Source of the DNA: Paragyromitra xinjiangensis
Taxonomy: Eukaryota; Ascomycota; Pezizomycetes; Pezizales; Discinaceae
Length of the DNA stretch: 64,000 nt
Direction of reading: 5' to 3'
Assembly (NCBI GenBank): GCA_038503065.1
Contig: JBCAMK010000008.1
Location: 248,001-312,000 of the forward strand
Both the position numbers and the translations under genes were made by a program. This document shows positions 47,770-62,059 of the stretch, one piece after another; the first letter of the stretch is position 1, and the number at the start of each line of letters is the position of its first letter. The notes below the pieces were generated by a model. It was not told the origin of the DNA. It did not search any database and saw nothing but the letters and a program-made list of their open reading frames with translations.

Positions 47770-49157
47770 TTAAGCAGTGCTATCCAAAACCATCTGTCTA
47801 ACAGCCGGGAGATACTCTCCCTCAACATGTCCACCAAAAGCAACACTCATCTTCATCAACTCCCTGTAGTTCTTCCCCGGAGAAACCTTCCCGACAACAG
47901 TCTCGGTCTCAGTCTCAACCTGGCGGGGAACAACTAAAGGACGTCCCAAAATAGCCTCCATACCCTGGAATGCGAAAGTGATAGCTTCCTTGGCACCACC
48001 ATTGACACCAGCCTCGTCGAGCATGGTGAAGCGAACACCCTCAGCGGCGAATTCGCTCTCCATGTACTTCCAAATGTTAGGGTTGTAGGCACCACCACCG
48101 CACATGTACACCTCCTTGCACTTGATAGTGCCATCAAGGTTCTTCGGTCCATATTTGCGGTACGCCTCGACAGCCGCACGCGCAGTGATACGGGTGATGG
48201 TCGCAACGGTATCTTGTGGGGAGAGACCATGGGACTCACACAGCTGAATGAGTTCGTACGCCTGTTGGTCTCCGAAGAGCTCGCGACCGGTGGTCTTGGG
48301 AGGAGAGAGAGAGAAGAACGGAAGTGAGGAAAGGTACTCGGAAACGATCCCCTCAGAGACCTTTCCGGCAGCACCGAAGACACCATCTTTGTCGTATTCC
48401 TGTGCTCCTTTAGTGTAGTGACGCATAGCGAAGTCAATGTACATCTACAGCAGTGTATTAGTAAGTGGGTCATGAATTATCACTTGTGTGGGAATTAGAT
48501 TCTTACGTTGCCTGGGCCAGTGTCGAAGTCATAGATCCCGCTCATTCCACCATTCTCCTCGGAGGTAGAGGGGATGAAGCAGACATTGGCAATACCACCA
48601 ATGTTCTGGCAAGCACGGGGAATGGTAGGATGCTGAAGGAGCAACCCGTCGAAGAAAGCAATCATGGGGGCACCTTGACGTCCAACAGCCTGCTCAGATA
48701 TTCTGAAGTCGGTGACTGCGGTCTTTCCAAGTCTAGCAGCAAGGATAGTACCCTCGGCCATGGTCAATGCAGACTTGGTCTGCCCGTCTCTTGGCATGCC
48801 CAACAACCAGATGGTTTGGCCGTGGGATGCAATAACATCAATGTCCTTCTGAAGGTCGAAATTGTGACGGCGGCAGAACTCCTCAACGGCATCAGCGAAG
48901 ACCTCGCCAAGCTGCACATTGATCTGGCAGAGCTCCTCGGGGGTGGTCGTGTTCTCTCGGATAATGCGGAACACAGGCTTCTTGATAGATTGTGGGAGTT
49001 CAACATCGTCGTACTTAAGAACCTTAAGATGGAGCGGAGAGTATGGAGTTTCCTGAGTGAAATGGCAGAGGACGCAGTCAACGCCATCCATGGAGGTACC
49101 CGAGTTCAGTCCGAGAACACGGAGGGAGAGGGGCTTATTGGTGCCATTGGTGGCCAT
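47770..49157 (-). CDS. Anhydro-sugar kinase (AnmK / levoglucosan kinase family)
   Basis: An ATP-dependent kinase of the AnmK family. Members open the 1,6-anhydro ring of a sugar while phosphorylating O6: bacterial AnmK acts on anhydro-N-acetylmuramic acid, and yeast levoglucosan kinase on levoglucosan. Exons 48507-49157 and 47770-48444 join across a 62-nt intron as [15 protein letters not shown], and total 441 residues, longer than bacterial AnmK (about 370) and close to levoglucosan kinase. Motifs: [12 protein letters not shown] (phosphate loop), [27 protein letters not shown] (containing the expected catalytic Asp) and CGGGAYNP. The start at [10 protein letters not shown] was chosen; an upstream in-frame ATG at 49235 adds 26 non-conserved residues. 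It is divergent from an MFS sugar transporter. The substrate cannot be told from sequence alone. Confidence 0.9.
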
Positions 49158-50178
49158 TGCGAATATAGTGTTTTGGGTGTTGGGTATCAAAGTTTGAAAT
49201 AAATGATGAAGGGTATAACTAGAATTGTTTAACACTCAATTGAACGCTTAGACTGAGGGAAAGATGCTTGGGAGTGAGAAGACAAGAACTGCGACTTGGC
49301 CTCTTAATATATCCCCTCTATGAGGGGGGAGAGGCAAATATTCTAAACAACATCTCCACATGGGGAGAGGAAGCTTCTGCCCAACCCCGCCTCCCCGGAA
49401 TTCGATAAAAGGTTTTTTAGAGTTGTACATAGCCTCCTCCGAGCATCTCCCCTAGCGTATTTTCCTGGCCAGGACCTGATTCTTGAGCTCAAATGACATC
49501 TGCCAGCGTTTAAGCGAATTTCTGACGTGAATACCGCGGCAACAGAACCTAGGTAATGCCATGACAAGAAGATTGAAAGAGGGGTTGAAGTAGAAATCGG
49601 GATCTCGGAAAAACTCCCTCGTCAACCGGAAAACCCGAGCTTCTCCCCGGCAGGGTCCAGATTACTGAGGTCCAAGCTTTACCTAGATTGGACCCACCCA
49701 CGCTGTTTGCATTACCGGGATATCCGGCCGTCTCCCCGAGCGGATTATCTTACAAAACTAGCGACAACTAGCGGCATTTCGTCTCACCTTGGTTGTATTC
49801 CGGTACTACAGACGTTCACCACCTCCTCCACAGAACGGATTCCCCCCCGGATTTGAAATCCCCACAAACGCGCATAGAACCGCTTAGGTTATATGTTTTC
49901 GGATGCCCTGGCATTCCCAGAACTGAGAAACGCCTCCCCCCCTCACTCCGTTTGCCCAGTTGTTTCTGGGGCGAGCTAACAGAATTCGGGAGTCGCACTT
50001 CAAGACCTCATTCACTCCAAGGAAAAATAGATTAACTCCGTGTTGCTTGCATATCACTGGCAGAGAGTAATCAAAATTATATAAATGCCATCGTAGTTCC
50101 TCTTTGCCCATTCCCCAGAACCCCCAGATTTCCCCACAGTGTCGACTCAACTAATATCTTTATCCAAGAGACGCCACA
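49158..50178. promoter_or_regulatory. Divergent promoter region, about 1 kb
   Basis: This is the space between the anhydro-sugar kinase (minus) and MFS transporter (plus) start codons. It contains C-rich and CCTCC-type stretches but no site I can name. A shared regulatory region is plausible. Confidence 0.5.
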
Positions 50179-51837
50179 ATGTTTATTTGGGGTAACGTCC
50201 AAGGCCAGGCTCTCCGAGTCTTGATCTCTATTGCCAGTTCTTCTGCCTTTCTCCTATTTGGATACGATCAGGGCGTGTTCGCCGGATTGATCGGTGGTAA
50301 TGGATTCAAAGATACCTTCAATAACCCCTCTACCAAGACTATTGGTACTGTCACGGCTATCTACGAAATTGGATGTTTCTTCGGAGCCGTTTTCACGTTC
50401 TGGGGTGGTGACAAACTTGGGCGAAAAAAGGCAATCTGGTTGGGATTGGCAATTATGATTATCGGAACTATTCTGCAAACATCGGCTTTCTCGATTCCCC
50501 ATATGATTGTTGGACGCGTTGTTACTGGATTTGGAAACGGTATTAATACGAGTACCGTACCTATGTAAGTGATACCCAATGACCCATACAAATTACAAGT
50601 ATACTGACTTAATATAATAGGTACCAAGCAGAAACCACGAAAGCACGCTCTCGAGGACGTATGATTTCCATCGAAGGATGGTTCATCACCATCGGAATCG
50701 TCATTTCCTACTGGATCACTTACGCCACTTCCACACACCCTGATCCCAATATCCAATTCCGCACACCCATCGTCTTGCAGGCTGGGTTTGGTATAATAAC
50801 TATGGTACTCTTGATCGGGCTCCCTGAGTCCCCTCGTTTCCTCATGGCCAAAGACCGCCGTGAAGAGGCCCTCGAGGTTCTTTCTTTGCTCGAAGGCGAA
50901 CCAGCGGACTCTGTTGCTGTCCAGCAGCAGTTTCAAAACATCTCTGCAGCCCTGCAGATTGAGGCTGGTGCAAGTGGAGGCAAGATCAAGTTTAGGGATT
51001 ATTTCAAGGGTGGGAAGACGCAAACCTTCCGCAGACTGTGTCTTGCATACGGTATTCAGATGATGCAACAACTGACTGGGTTTGTCCCCTCTCATCTCCA
51101 CTTTCCTTTTAACAAGTATTAACTAATTTAAACCTAATAGTATTAACGCTGTCATTTTCTACTCCGCCTACCTCCTTCAAAACGTCCTCCACCTCGACCG
51201 CGAACTCTCCCTAATTGTCGGCGGCTGCACTGGTCTCTCCTTCTTCGTCTTCACCTTCGTCCCCATCCTCTTCATCGACTCCTGGGGCCGTCGTAAACCC
51301 CTCATGTTCGGCGCAGCCGGCCAAGCAATCGCAATGATGTTTATCGCCATCCTCGTCAAACTATCTACCGAAGACAACAACAAAGTCGCCGGTGTTGCTG
51401 GTGTCGTCTTTGTCATGATATACATCGGGACTTACTCCGGATTCGCCTGGGTTGCAACCCCATGGCTGTACCCTACTGAGATCTCAGAGCTGCGGTTCAG
51501 GAACCAGGGTACCGCGTTGGCTACATCTGCGAATTGGTTGTGGAACTTTGTTGTTGTGGAGATTACCCCGCTTGGTGCTGAGAACTTGGGATGGAAGTTT
51601 TTCTTGATCTGGATGTGCTTTAATGCTTCTTTCGTGCCGATTATCTACTTCTTCTACCCCGAGACAGCTGGGAAGACGCTCGAGGAGCTCGATACCCTAT
51701 TCTATGACACCACGAAGGCGTGGAAGCTTAATCAGAAAGGTAGTCAGATGGCCATCGATCTTGATGCGCGGCTGGGGGGGACCAGCGCAGATGGGGAGGA
51801 CGGAAAGCTGGAGAAAGTATGTATGCATAAGGAGTAA
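50179..51837 (+). CDS. MFS sugar transporter
   Basis: A twelve-helix plasma-membrane sugar transporter of the major facilitator superfamily (sugar porter family). Three exons (50179-50566; about 50622-51074; about 51141-51837) join as STVPM-YQAETTKARSRGR and QQLTG-INAVIFYSAY; about 512 residues. Family motifs are GYDQGVFAG in helix 1, GDKLGRKKAIW, GRVVTGFGNGI, GLPESPRFLM, DSWGRRKPLMFG, WLYPTEISELRFRNQG and FFYPETAGKTLEELD. The start MFIWGNVQGQALRV precedes helix 1 directly. It lies head to head with the anhydro-sugar kinase gene, suggesting that it imports that enzyme's substrate or a related sugar. Substrate specificity is unknown. Confidence 0.93.
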
Positions 51838-53729
51838 GTGGTTGAGTTTGTTTCGAGTTTATTTAATGGTTTCTATCCGTCCGCCCCGGAGAGGACGGTT
51901 TTGTTTTCTGGTTCTTCGAAACGATAATTGATGTTTCTATTTCTTTGCAAAAGTATTGGTTGTATTTCTGGGGCAGGGTTATTTAGATACCATTTAGTTT
52001 TGACGGTTTGGAGGAATTCATATAATGACACAGCCAGTATAATTATCCGTGAACGACCTCTTTGGCCATTCTCCTACAGTGAATTAGACGAGTGATAGAA
52101 CGTGACTCCGAGCTCAGTAGGGCTACAAGGAAGATTTTCCGGCCTTGGCCTACATAATGCAGGGCTTTGTGTTTATTTGACCTTGGGTCAGGTGCTAGGG
52201 CGACCCGACTATGAGTTAGCCGAAAGGCCCTCGGGAAGCCGAGGCCATCGGTAGAGGGTTGGGGTTAGGGTTGTGTGGATGGCAACCTTTGTCCTAGATT
52301 CTGAAGCTTCTTCTAACGTCACATCATCCCACAACTACAGCGTATTCAGACCTGCATGCACACTACCATCTACGTCCCTTTTAAGACATATTCAAGCAGC
52401 AAAGATACCAACACCACTTTAGCTACCATGGTATTCTCTCCTCTACCTCCAAGAAGCACCAACATCCATTACCTAAAGCGAACAGTTTACATCGTAATAT
52501 TACAATTCGACAACGTTGATGAGACAGCCGCATCAGATCTATTGACGATCATCAACCACTAGCAACAAGTTTCGTATTTAATAACAGCAGGTTCCTTCTC
52601 ACTACTATTTGCCTCTCTCTGCTGGCCAGAGCTCCTCCTCTCGCTGTAATCTCAGAATACTGTATTTTTGTTACTAGGGCCTTCAGCGCAGCCAGTTAAC
52701 TGAGACCCCGCATGATCTAGTGTCGCTTGGCCGATATGAGATAAGCCGTACTAATGGAGGTGGTATCCGTATCTGTGTAGGATGGGTTTTCATGGTATTT
52801 GAAGTACGCATCAGATAACTGCTCCCTTCCTGTTCACTCACACGATGCTCCAAGGCATATATTTCAACTAAGATCACAAGAGATTCGAAGGATGGAATTC
52901 GACACGGGCACCACCATAACCCTAGTAAGCCCAGCTTATTAGCCAACCATAATATCACCTCAGCTACGTCATCAGTATCGAGATAAAGCCATGGTCAGGT
53001 ATGTGCGCCACCGCATCTTACTCCATACAGATTGCTAACCTAGAGTTTCGCATAGCTTAAGATGCTATGATCTGTGCTATTTCCTGTCATCCACGCTATT
53101 TCGAAGAAGTACATTTAGGATAAGAGACGACCTCTTCTACTTGGACCAACCTAGAGTGCATATTAATGAGACAAACGATGTTTAGGGAGTTAAGTAAGAC
53201 TATAAAGCTGCTAAAGCCGTTAAACGGCTTCTAGAAACCTATTCTACTGCTAATACTTTTTTATTCTCAAATCGGCAACTCTAAGATACTTTTACCTGCA
53301 TATACGCTTGGTTTCATTAGTTTAACCCAAAACCCCTACCTACTTATCAACTAGCCCGTAAAATGGAAATTTTTTCTTTTAGATATCTGTACATAAGTGA
53401 AGCCACTGAAAAAACCATTAGGGTAGTAGAGGAGATCACGAAGTAGAGAGTATAATGAGACTTGGCTAACTAATCCCTATTTAGCGAAAAAATATTCAAC
53501 TTATGAGCCAAGACCCAGTATATCCTCTACCTCATGGTCCCTCTCACCGATTGTTCCAGTGGGGCCGTCAACTGAATTAGCCAGGGTCGTGGTGAGCGAA
53601 CGTACAGCCTGAGTGATAATTCAAGATCATTAGCTGACTAAGCTAACCCTAACCTTGAGGCTTAAACCTCCCCACCAAAGTAGACTGAAAAAAACTTCAA
53701 GTTTCCCAACCAAGCCCCCACATTTCACA
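51838..53729. other. Intergenic region, 1.9 kb
   Basis: This holds the 3' flank of the transporter and the promoter of LYS12. A minus-strand frame at 52683-52958 (with FESLVILVEIYALEHRVSEQ) looks partly protein-like but has no recognisable family or splice partner. A short telomere-like GGTTAGGG occurs near 52265. Confidence 0.4.
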
Positions 53730-55054
<1,325 letters not shown>

Positions 55055-55887
55055 GCCTTATGTGAGATATTGTATATATCATACGTAAAATTCTTAGGAC
55101 CTTAGGATCCCTACTATCAAAAGAATAAATGTTTTTGCACAACTCCAGTTATCTAGCGGCCCATGTTTGGTTTTGAGGGGGGAAGGGGGAGGTTCTAAAG
55201 GAAAGTCGATACCTCTCCCAGGCCTGACTTTCCTACATATATTCTAACATAACAACGATCACATCCAATACAAATTAATTAGTAACCCCACTTTTGTGCT
55301 TTATAAGAGCACTCAATTCCTATGCCCTACTAGTAGGTGCATATTAAATCATCAAATATCACTCGTGGAGTTCCAGAGGAAATTAGCTAGGCTACAGAGT
55401 AGGTCGCGATACTTTACAAATTTAAGCTAGGAGGACATAATAAAGTGCAAAGGAAAGCTCTATGCCCCTAAAAGTTTTCTCAACTCAAAAATTTTCAAAT
55501 CCAACGGTCTTGCCCTCACCACTCCACCCCTCTCGCTACGATTTCGATTCAAAGGTAGATAGTTAAGGGACATGGGGTTTTGTAGTGTATGTGCCTGAAC
55601 AAAGCTAGCGTCGGTTAGAGGATCGAGAAGATCCCACATAGGTCACTCAAGGTACCAAAAAACTAGGGGAGAGCTTGGTCGACACAAGACCCCACAAGCC
55701 TCGAAAATAAACCCCATACCTCCGAATTCCAGCCTTGATACACACATAACATCTCTAAAACAAGCAGATACGATTTCTAACTCGCATTGAAAGAGGCGGG
55801 CCTCGATCTCAGAAAAGCCTAGAGCACCCGAACAACATCCCATCTAAGACAAAAGAAACACTCCGCTCCCTCTCAAATTAGAAACCC
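55055..55887. other. Convergent intergenic region
   Basis: This is the shared 3' region between LYS12 and the kynurenine monooxygenase gene. No feature is seen. Confidence 0.5.
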
Positions 55888-57750
55888 TTAGCGACCCTGT
55901 TGCAGCGCATTTCTCACCACCTCTCCCACATGCCTCATAAACCCCGTTCTCCTCTCTGTCCCCAGGACCGTTGCTACAACGCCCAAGCCTAACACCGCAG
56001 TGGTCATATCCAGCCACACTTTCTGCCTTCTCGCCTTCTTCACGACCTCCGAGTATCTGATATTCGAAAAGCTAACCATGCTATACATTGTCCTAACACC
56101 TAGCCAGGGCACATACGCATATAGACTTTCTTCAATAAATTTCCTAAGCAAATATGCCTTCGATGTGACCGACGATCGCATCTCGACATAATTGCGCATT
56201 GCGAGGTCGTTGATGCAATGTCCGTCTGGGCGACGATGCGCAGAGTAGGATGCAAGGGCATCTGACAGGGATTCAGGATGCAGACGGATGTGATCGAAGA
56301 GGACGCGAACGTCTTCTAGGCCGGCATTCATCCCTTGGCCATAGAAAGGGACCATGGCGTGAGCTGCATCACCGATGATCACGCAGCGGTCGCGGCAATG
56401 ATATGGATCGCACTTCGTGGAAGTAATTAGTCAACTTTCTGGAGGAAAATGCAAAATCTTGGAATATGACATAACGGAAACCAAAAACCAAGGGTAAAGA
56501 GAGAACTACCTTTACGCTAATTAACGGTAGTCTTGGGTTCTTAAAATATTGCTCTACCAGCCTTTCCTCGCCAATAAGGCCTATAACATCCTCAAAGTTG
56601 GCTCTAAAAAACTCCAGTAGTTTCTCTTTACTCGTTCCAATCGTGTCAAACCGCGACTCCTCCATGAAGAGCGTGCAAGTAAACGTTTTATCCTACTCAA
56701 TTCACACTAATGTAAGCTTCAGAGTTTTGAGATCCAGCACAGGAGACCCCTACTTCGCTCGGGATGGCAATAAACATGTACGTCTGCTTTGGCCAGATGT
56801 GTAGATGCTGCGGGCTGATCTTGAAATCTCCAGTTTTCTCATCTGGTGGGATTTGAAACTCTTGCCAGAGCGTGTCAATGTAAACCTGTTCGTAGTACAT
56901 CCTATCGCCACAACAAAAATAGAATAAGCCTCTAGGATACCCACAAGAGCCGTAGTAATGATATAACCCACCTAACACTTCTCTGAAGCAATTTTCTAGT
57001 AGCAGAATGTGCCCCATCTGCTCCAACGACGAGATCGGCGTGCACAACGACCGGCTCCTTAGTATTCCTGTAATTGGGAAACCTAGTTAGTAAACGAAAA
57101 ATACTAGCGTAAACAGCCAAGATAAATTGCTGGGGAACGACATGTTCTCAAACTCTACCGTATTTTGATCCAGAGACATCTTCCTCAGCCCATGACCAAA
57201 GAACATTTTTACATTGCTGCGCTCCGCCAATGCGTCCAGAATCCGCACGTTAAGCTTCCACCTGTCTGCAGATCGGATATACTATAATCATTCCACAAAT
57301 AGTTCAGTACTCATGCTTCCCGTTTCTAAAAATAAATAGAGATAAACTCACCCTTCCATGGACATCATAATTCTGGCTCTGCCCAGGATCATCCGTCTTT
57401 CCCGAATGAATCATTCTCCCATACATCGGGATTGTCTCCGCAAGAATCGTCTCCAGCAACTTCCCACCATCGCCGGCATTGCGTAGCCCATCAATACCAC
57501 GCTCAGATAGCGCCAGATTAATTGATTTAGAGAAATTGAGCGAGAGGTTCTCAGGAAGTCGTAAGTCTAAAATTATTCAGCAACTGTTAGCTCAGTGAAC
57601 CACGTGAGTGAAGGGGGAGTCAAAAAGCGCACCTCCACGAAGCTCATAGAGCTCCACCTCCCAGCCTGCGTGTGAGAAGTACAATGCAGCGAGCGAGCCC
57701 ACAGGCCCTGCACCGACAACAACCACCTTCTTTGTTGCTCTAGAATCCAT
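55888..57750 (-). CDS. BNA4: Kynurenine 3-monooxygenase
   Basis: An FAD-dependent hydroxylase of the mitochondrial outer membrane that turns L-kynurenine into 3-hydroxykynurenine in tryptophan breakdown and NAD+ synthesis. The gene has several introns. The start [20 protein letters not shown] carries the FAD-binding GxGxxG; an upstream ATG at 57852 would add a leader. Spliced exons give [20 protein letters not shown] (the family RSINLALS-type motif), [34 protein letters not shown] (DG motif), [13 protein letters not shown] and [17 protein letters not shown]. The next parts are [19 protein letters not shown] and [20 protein letters not shown] (GD motif). The C-terminal part has a hydrophobic segment ([15 protein letters not shown]) expected for membrane anchoring. 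The stop is at 55888. Exons between 56440 and 57560 were followed only in outline. Confidence 0.92.
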
Positions 57751-58443
57751 GAATAGTTGCTTTCTGGAGCGATGTTGATGCGCTTTCGGGATGTTCCGTG
57801 AGTAAGAAAAACCACGCGGTTGAGGCACGAGGATGCTTAACAGGTTGCACAAAAATCCCCAATCTTTTACTCAGCACTAAAGAGTTAACTATAAGGGTAC
57901 CTCAAAAATTCGAGGAAAGAAAGCCGTTCGCAAGTTTTGCCGCGACCTGGCTGTTGGAAGAGCGTCTGTGACGACTCGTGCAGCGGCTTAATCTCGGCTT
58001 GTCGTGGAGAATCGATGTCGAGCACAGCAACCTAACGTCATAGCGCAGCGAGCCTCCTACCCTCAAATTCGATGCTTTACTCTTCATGAGTGATATCATA
58101 TGACTTCAAAAGATTGAAATTATTAATCAGAGAGGTGAAAAAGTGGGAGGCTAACGGGGTACCACCGATTACAATTTGAATTATTCGTCGAAATAAGAAT
58201 GCGATGTACACTAACTGCCCGCATGTGAGGATCTCCCAAAGCTAGCTATCAAATTCTCTAAATGCAAGATCCACTACCCGAAGATCTAATTGTACATTGT
58301 AGTGCTGGGAAATACTGCAGCTTATTCTTACAAGAACGCCAACCGCCATGCTCTCTATCGCAAATAAACTACGGATAGCGCCGGCAGGGTACACCACACT
58401 ACGACCCATCAGTCCATTCACGTGTTTTAATATTTTCCAAGGA
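57751..58443. other. Intergenic region
   Basis: This holds the promoter of the kynurenine monooxygenase gene and the 3' flank of the F-box gene. Nothing else is seen. Confidence 0.5.
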
Positions 58444-60325
58444 TTACCACGGTGGATGGAAGTCTAGCACCAAAACTCCCGAAACAAGATCACCGCCATC
58501 GTCCGGCCTCCAAGATGTGTGAAAAGTCAAATACCGATCACACCATTCCACACAAAACCAGTAATCATGATGGACAAACCCTCTGACCACTAGTCCTTTG
58601 TCAGGGGCGAACTTGGCGAACTTGATCTCGCTCTCATCCCCTAAGTAATTCTTACCCCCACCCTCCTCCCCCAATTTCAACGACTTCTCGAAGTGTTTCT
58701 CCAATTGCAAAGATGTACGGTCACCAGCATGGTTAATTAGTCGTTTATCCGAGAGCTTTCGTCTGGCAACCTGCTCGAGGCGTAGCTTCCCGGAGCCGTC
58801 TAGGTTTGAATCCCCTCTCTCCTCGTAGATTCCTACGTCGATTCCAATCTCCGTCGCATTGACATCATAGCATATGACCGAAACATCAAGTGTCGAGAGC
58901 AAGATATCAAATCTTGACGTTGGCTTCAGGTTCTCTCCTCTATTCTCCAGTAATAGGGCCTCCCTTCCCGTAACCGGTGAATTATACTGTCGTTGCTCAA
59001 TAGTGAACCCATCCTTCTTTTTCTGGGGGTGTATACACCACGAGTTAAACGTAACCATATCTGGCGGAAATTTCTCATACTCTCCGCCAAAGCCTGCAGG
59101 ATACTGCACGTTGAAATCGCAGTAAAAAGTCTCTGTGATATTGAAGACATCGTGTCGATGCGTAAAATCAACAAAGATGTTCCTCGTGATGTGCCCTTCT
59201 GGTGAAACGATTTTTTCAGGACTAATCAGGAACTTCCCGACAATTTTGCCGGTTAGTGTATATATTGTTGCCATTAGGTCCATTCTCCATGCGCTGCCAC
59301 CATGATCGCGGACTAGGATGAAATGCTTCAGGGGCCGATCAACAACCATAACATCGTAGGCTAGATACTTGTATGCCACAAGATCATTGCCATTTTCCAG
59401 CGATATTTCCTGAATGATAGCACCTGTGAACATATCATGAATGATGAAATGCACGTTACTTCTGTCCCCCGTGTCCATGCCGCTAAATCTCCGGATAGGT
59501 GTTCGACGGAGGTAGTAGAGCTTATCTTCACTCCATTCGACCTCGCCCAAGATCGTTTGCTCAGGCCCCATTTTTTGTTTCCATAATAACGGCTGCGTGC
59601 TTTTAAGGTCGATCACAATGAACCTATGAACCCCCGTCCTCCGTCAGAATAGCCAGCCCGTGTTGTCCCTAAGCAGGTGGCCAGATCAAAACCCGGATAT
59701 TCACTCACTTCGCGCGATTTCCAGAATAAGGAGGATGTATGCATCCATTCCACCCCACAGGATACTCCAAAGACAATATCACCAACCCCTTCACGATCTT
59801 CAACGTCACCACCTTCAGCGTCCCCGTCACATCCCTTACATCCCTCTCATCGTCATCTAGCCAAGCCTCCGATAATTCGATCTCCCTCAGCTTGCCTTCA
59901 TCAGGGCCCTCGAGGCTTTTCACCCTCAATATCCTGTCATCTCTCTCATTTGATATCCACGCTGCATACCCTTCCGCAACATCCCATTCCAGGGACGAAT
60001 CGGTAAAGTCCAACAACACTTGATGCATTCTCGTCGGTTGCCCCATACGTCTTGTATGGTACTGATATACTACGCGTCTCCATAGCAGCCTCGCATCAAT
60101 AGCCACTGGCTCTTTTGAATCGGGCGGTGAATGTGAGTCCCGGAGCTCTTGCGACTGCGAGACGTGGGGGAAGTGATGTAGCAGCGCGATGCGAGAGACA
60201 TAGTCGGAGTTCAACATGGAACGCCATGATTTAGAAACTCGCTGAAGGCGGATGATGTCGATCGGTCCAAGAAACTCCACAAGATGAGCAATTTCGAATT
60301 CACCAAGTCGAGAGAAGGGGTCCAT
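58444..60325 (-). CDS. F-box protein
   Basis: Probably a substrate receptor of an SCF ubiquitin ligase. The N-terminus holds an F-box: FEIAHLVEFLGPIDIIRLQR, then VSKSWRSMLNS (residues ~8-40). One intron is needed (about 59667-59711). Its acceptor after ...GACGGAG restores the frame from GNRA to KTGVHRFIVIDLKSTQPLLW; the nearer acceptor after CTTAG leads to a stop. The remaining ~500 residues are beta-rich and may form a propeller-like binding domain (for example KYLAYDVMVVDRP; MATIYTLTGKIVGKF), with no clear WD40 or Kelch signature. The start at MDPFSRLGEF was chosen because it sits just before the F-box; an upstream in-frame ATG at 60418 would add a hydrophobic leader. The substrate is unknown. 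Confidence 0.75.
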
Positions 60326-62059
60326 GTTGAGGACGGTGGAGGCTGGGAAAGAGGCGTGGGGTAGCTTCAAGAGCAACCACAACCACCCTACCCCGCCAAG
60401 AATAGCCGCGGGCTCCACGATCGTTGGCTCTTGGTTATATGGGGGATTAATCCTTTTGCCAGGAGGGTAAATCCGGTAAAATTAGAGGTTGCTTTCAAGA
60501 ATATTTATATTGAACAAGCACCAAAAAACCTCGCCTTCGCGAAATTTGTAGCCGAGAACTACTAAAGTAGTGAACGAGGGACTTTATCAAAAAGAGTTCC
60601 ACGCGAAAAGGGGGGGAATTTTCAACCGTGTAGCCAACGCAGTATGTGTAGATCGTTGATAAACACGCGTAGATGTAGACTTCTGCGAAGATGAAGGGGT
60701 TCTCAAAGTCAAAACCAGCCTCAGGAACTCGACAGCATCCTGCCAACAAAAGTATTTATTTATATCTAACTCTAGATGTGCCACGAAAAGATCTAGATAT
60801 CAAAAAGATGAGAAGACTAGCTACGACACTAACTCACGGAAGAATTGATAAAGATAAGGCATATATGTTCGCCGTTTATTTTACGCCTCTTCCTCCAAAC
60901 ACTTCCATGACAAAACAAGGTACATAGCTTAAGAAAAGCTTTAGGCTATCTCAAACACCACAACTTTCCGTTCGATACATATAGCTCCTAAGTAGATTCT
61001 ACCTTATCTAGGACCTTCAGTCATGTCCTCTTCCCTAGTCATGTCACCGGTTAGCCAAAATCCCCAAAATAGGTCTGGTAGCATGAGCTACTCACTAGCT
61101 CCTCCGCCCCGTTGAACGGTCTAACCAACCACATCATCGTCCATCCCCACAGCCCTAAGGGTTTTGTTAGGACTACATTAACTACATCTAACTAATTCCC
61201 TAGGCTCGTTCCCATCCCCTACTGCCTATGGCTCTTACGATCTGCGCAGTATGGGCTGGGCACGAGACTACTAATTCTCTAACTAAATCCCTTAAACGCT
61301 CCCCCAAAGGAGCATGGATGTACTTAATTGATTAATCGATCAACTAACCTTAAAGGACTACTATGAATATGTGAGTACTTGCCTACAATAATAAAAAGCA
61401 GTTCAATACTCACCCCACAACAAGAGACCGGACACTTCGAGAGATCTTAAGTGATAGATGCGCAATATTAACTATAATATGCTAAGCGAATTGGAACCTA
61501 AAACCAGAAGAATACAAAGGAAAGCCTAATGTCAGGTTCTGCCGCGACCTTCACGGAGGCCCGGAATTCCTCTGAAGGCCGCAAAAGTATGAAGAAGTTT
61601 TCTCGGGGATATTATATTCACAGGCCAGTACACAGACACAAACCCGTCAGCTACACACCACCTTAATCATACGGCATCACTCGTCCATTCCCAGGGTAAA
61701 AATTGCTGAAATAGGAGGGATTAAATGCGGGTGAGGAGAATAGTCTCCCTGAAAGAAAAGAGACACTAAGACAGAACACCTAGATCCTAAGGAAATCCTA
61801 CACTTACCATGCACTATCACATTCATTCCTTCCACTTTATTCCGTGACAATCGTATGACACAAATTTCGAGAAATCCCATCTCCAGGATATAGAAACACA
61901 ACCCCAGCTCGCACTATAAAATATTTTCGGTCATTTCCACTTTAAATTTACAACTATCCAGATAGTACAAAATACAACCCCAAGAACCCAAGTAACTCAC
62001 GCCAATAGATGATACCCAAACTCCAATTATATGTACCACACCCAAATACTAAGACTCAA
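60326..62059. other. Intergenic region, 1.7 kb
   Basis: This holds the promoter of the F-box gene and the long 3' flank of the helicase gene. The sequence is A/T-rich in places. Short open frames here have no family match. No RNA gene or clear repeat was found. Confidence 0.4.

Noticed and set aside
48465..49202. 245-codon plus-strand frame opposite the anhydro-sugar kinase.
   Set aside because: Mirror of a strongly conserved coding exon; it contains no recognisable domain.
52254..52276. Telomere-like GGTTAGGG stretch.
   Set aside because: Only about two imperfect units, too short to call an interstitial telomere or a chromosome end.
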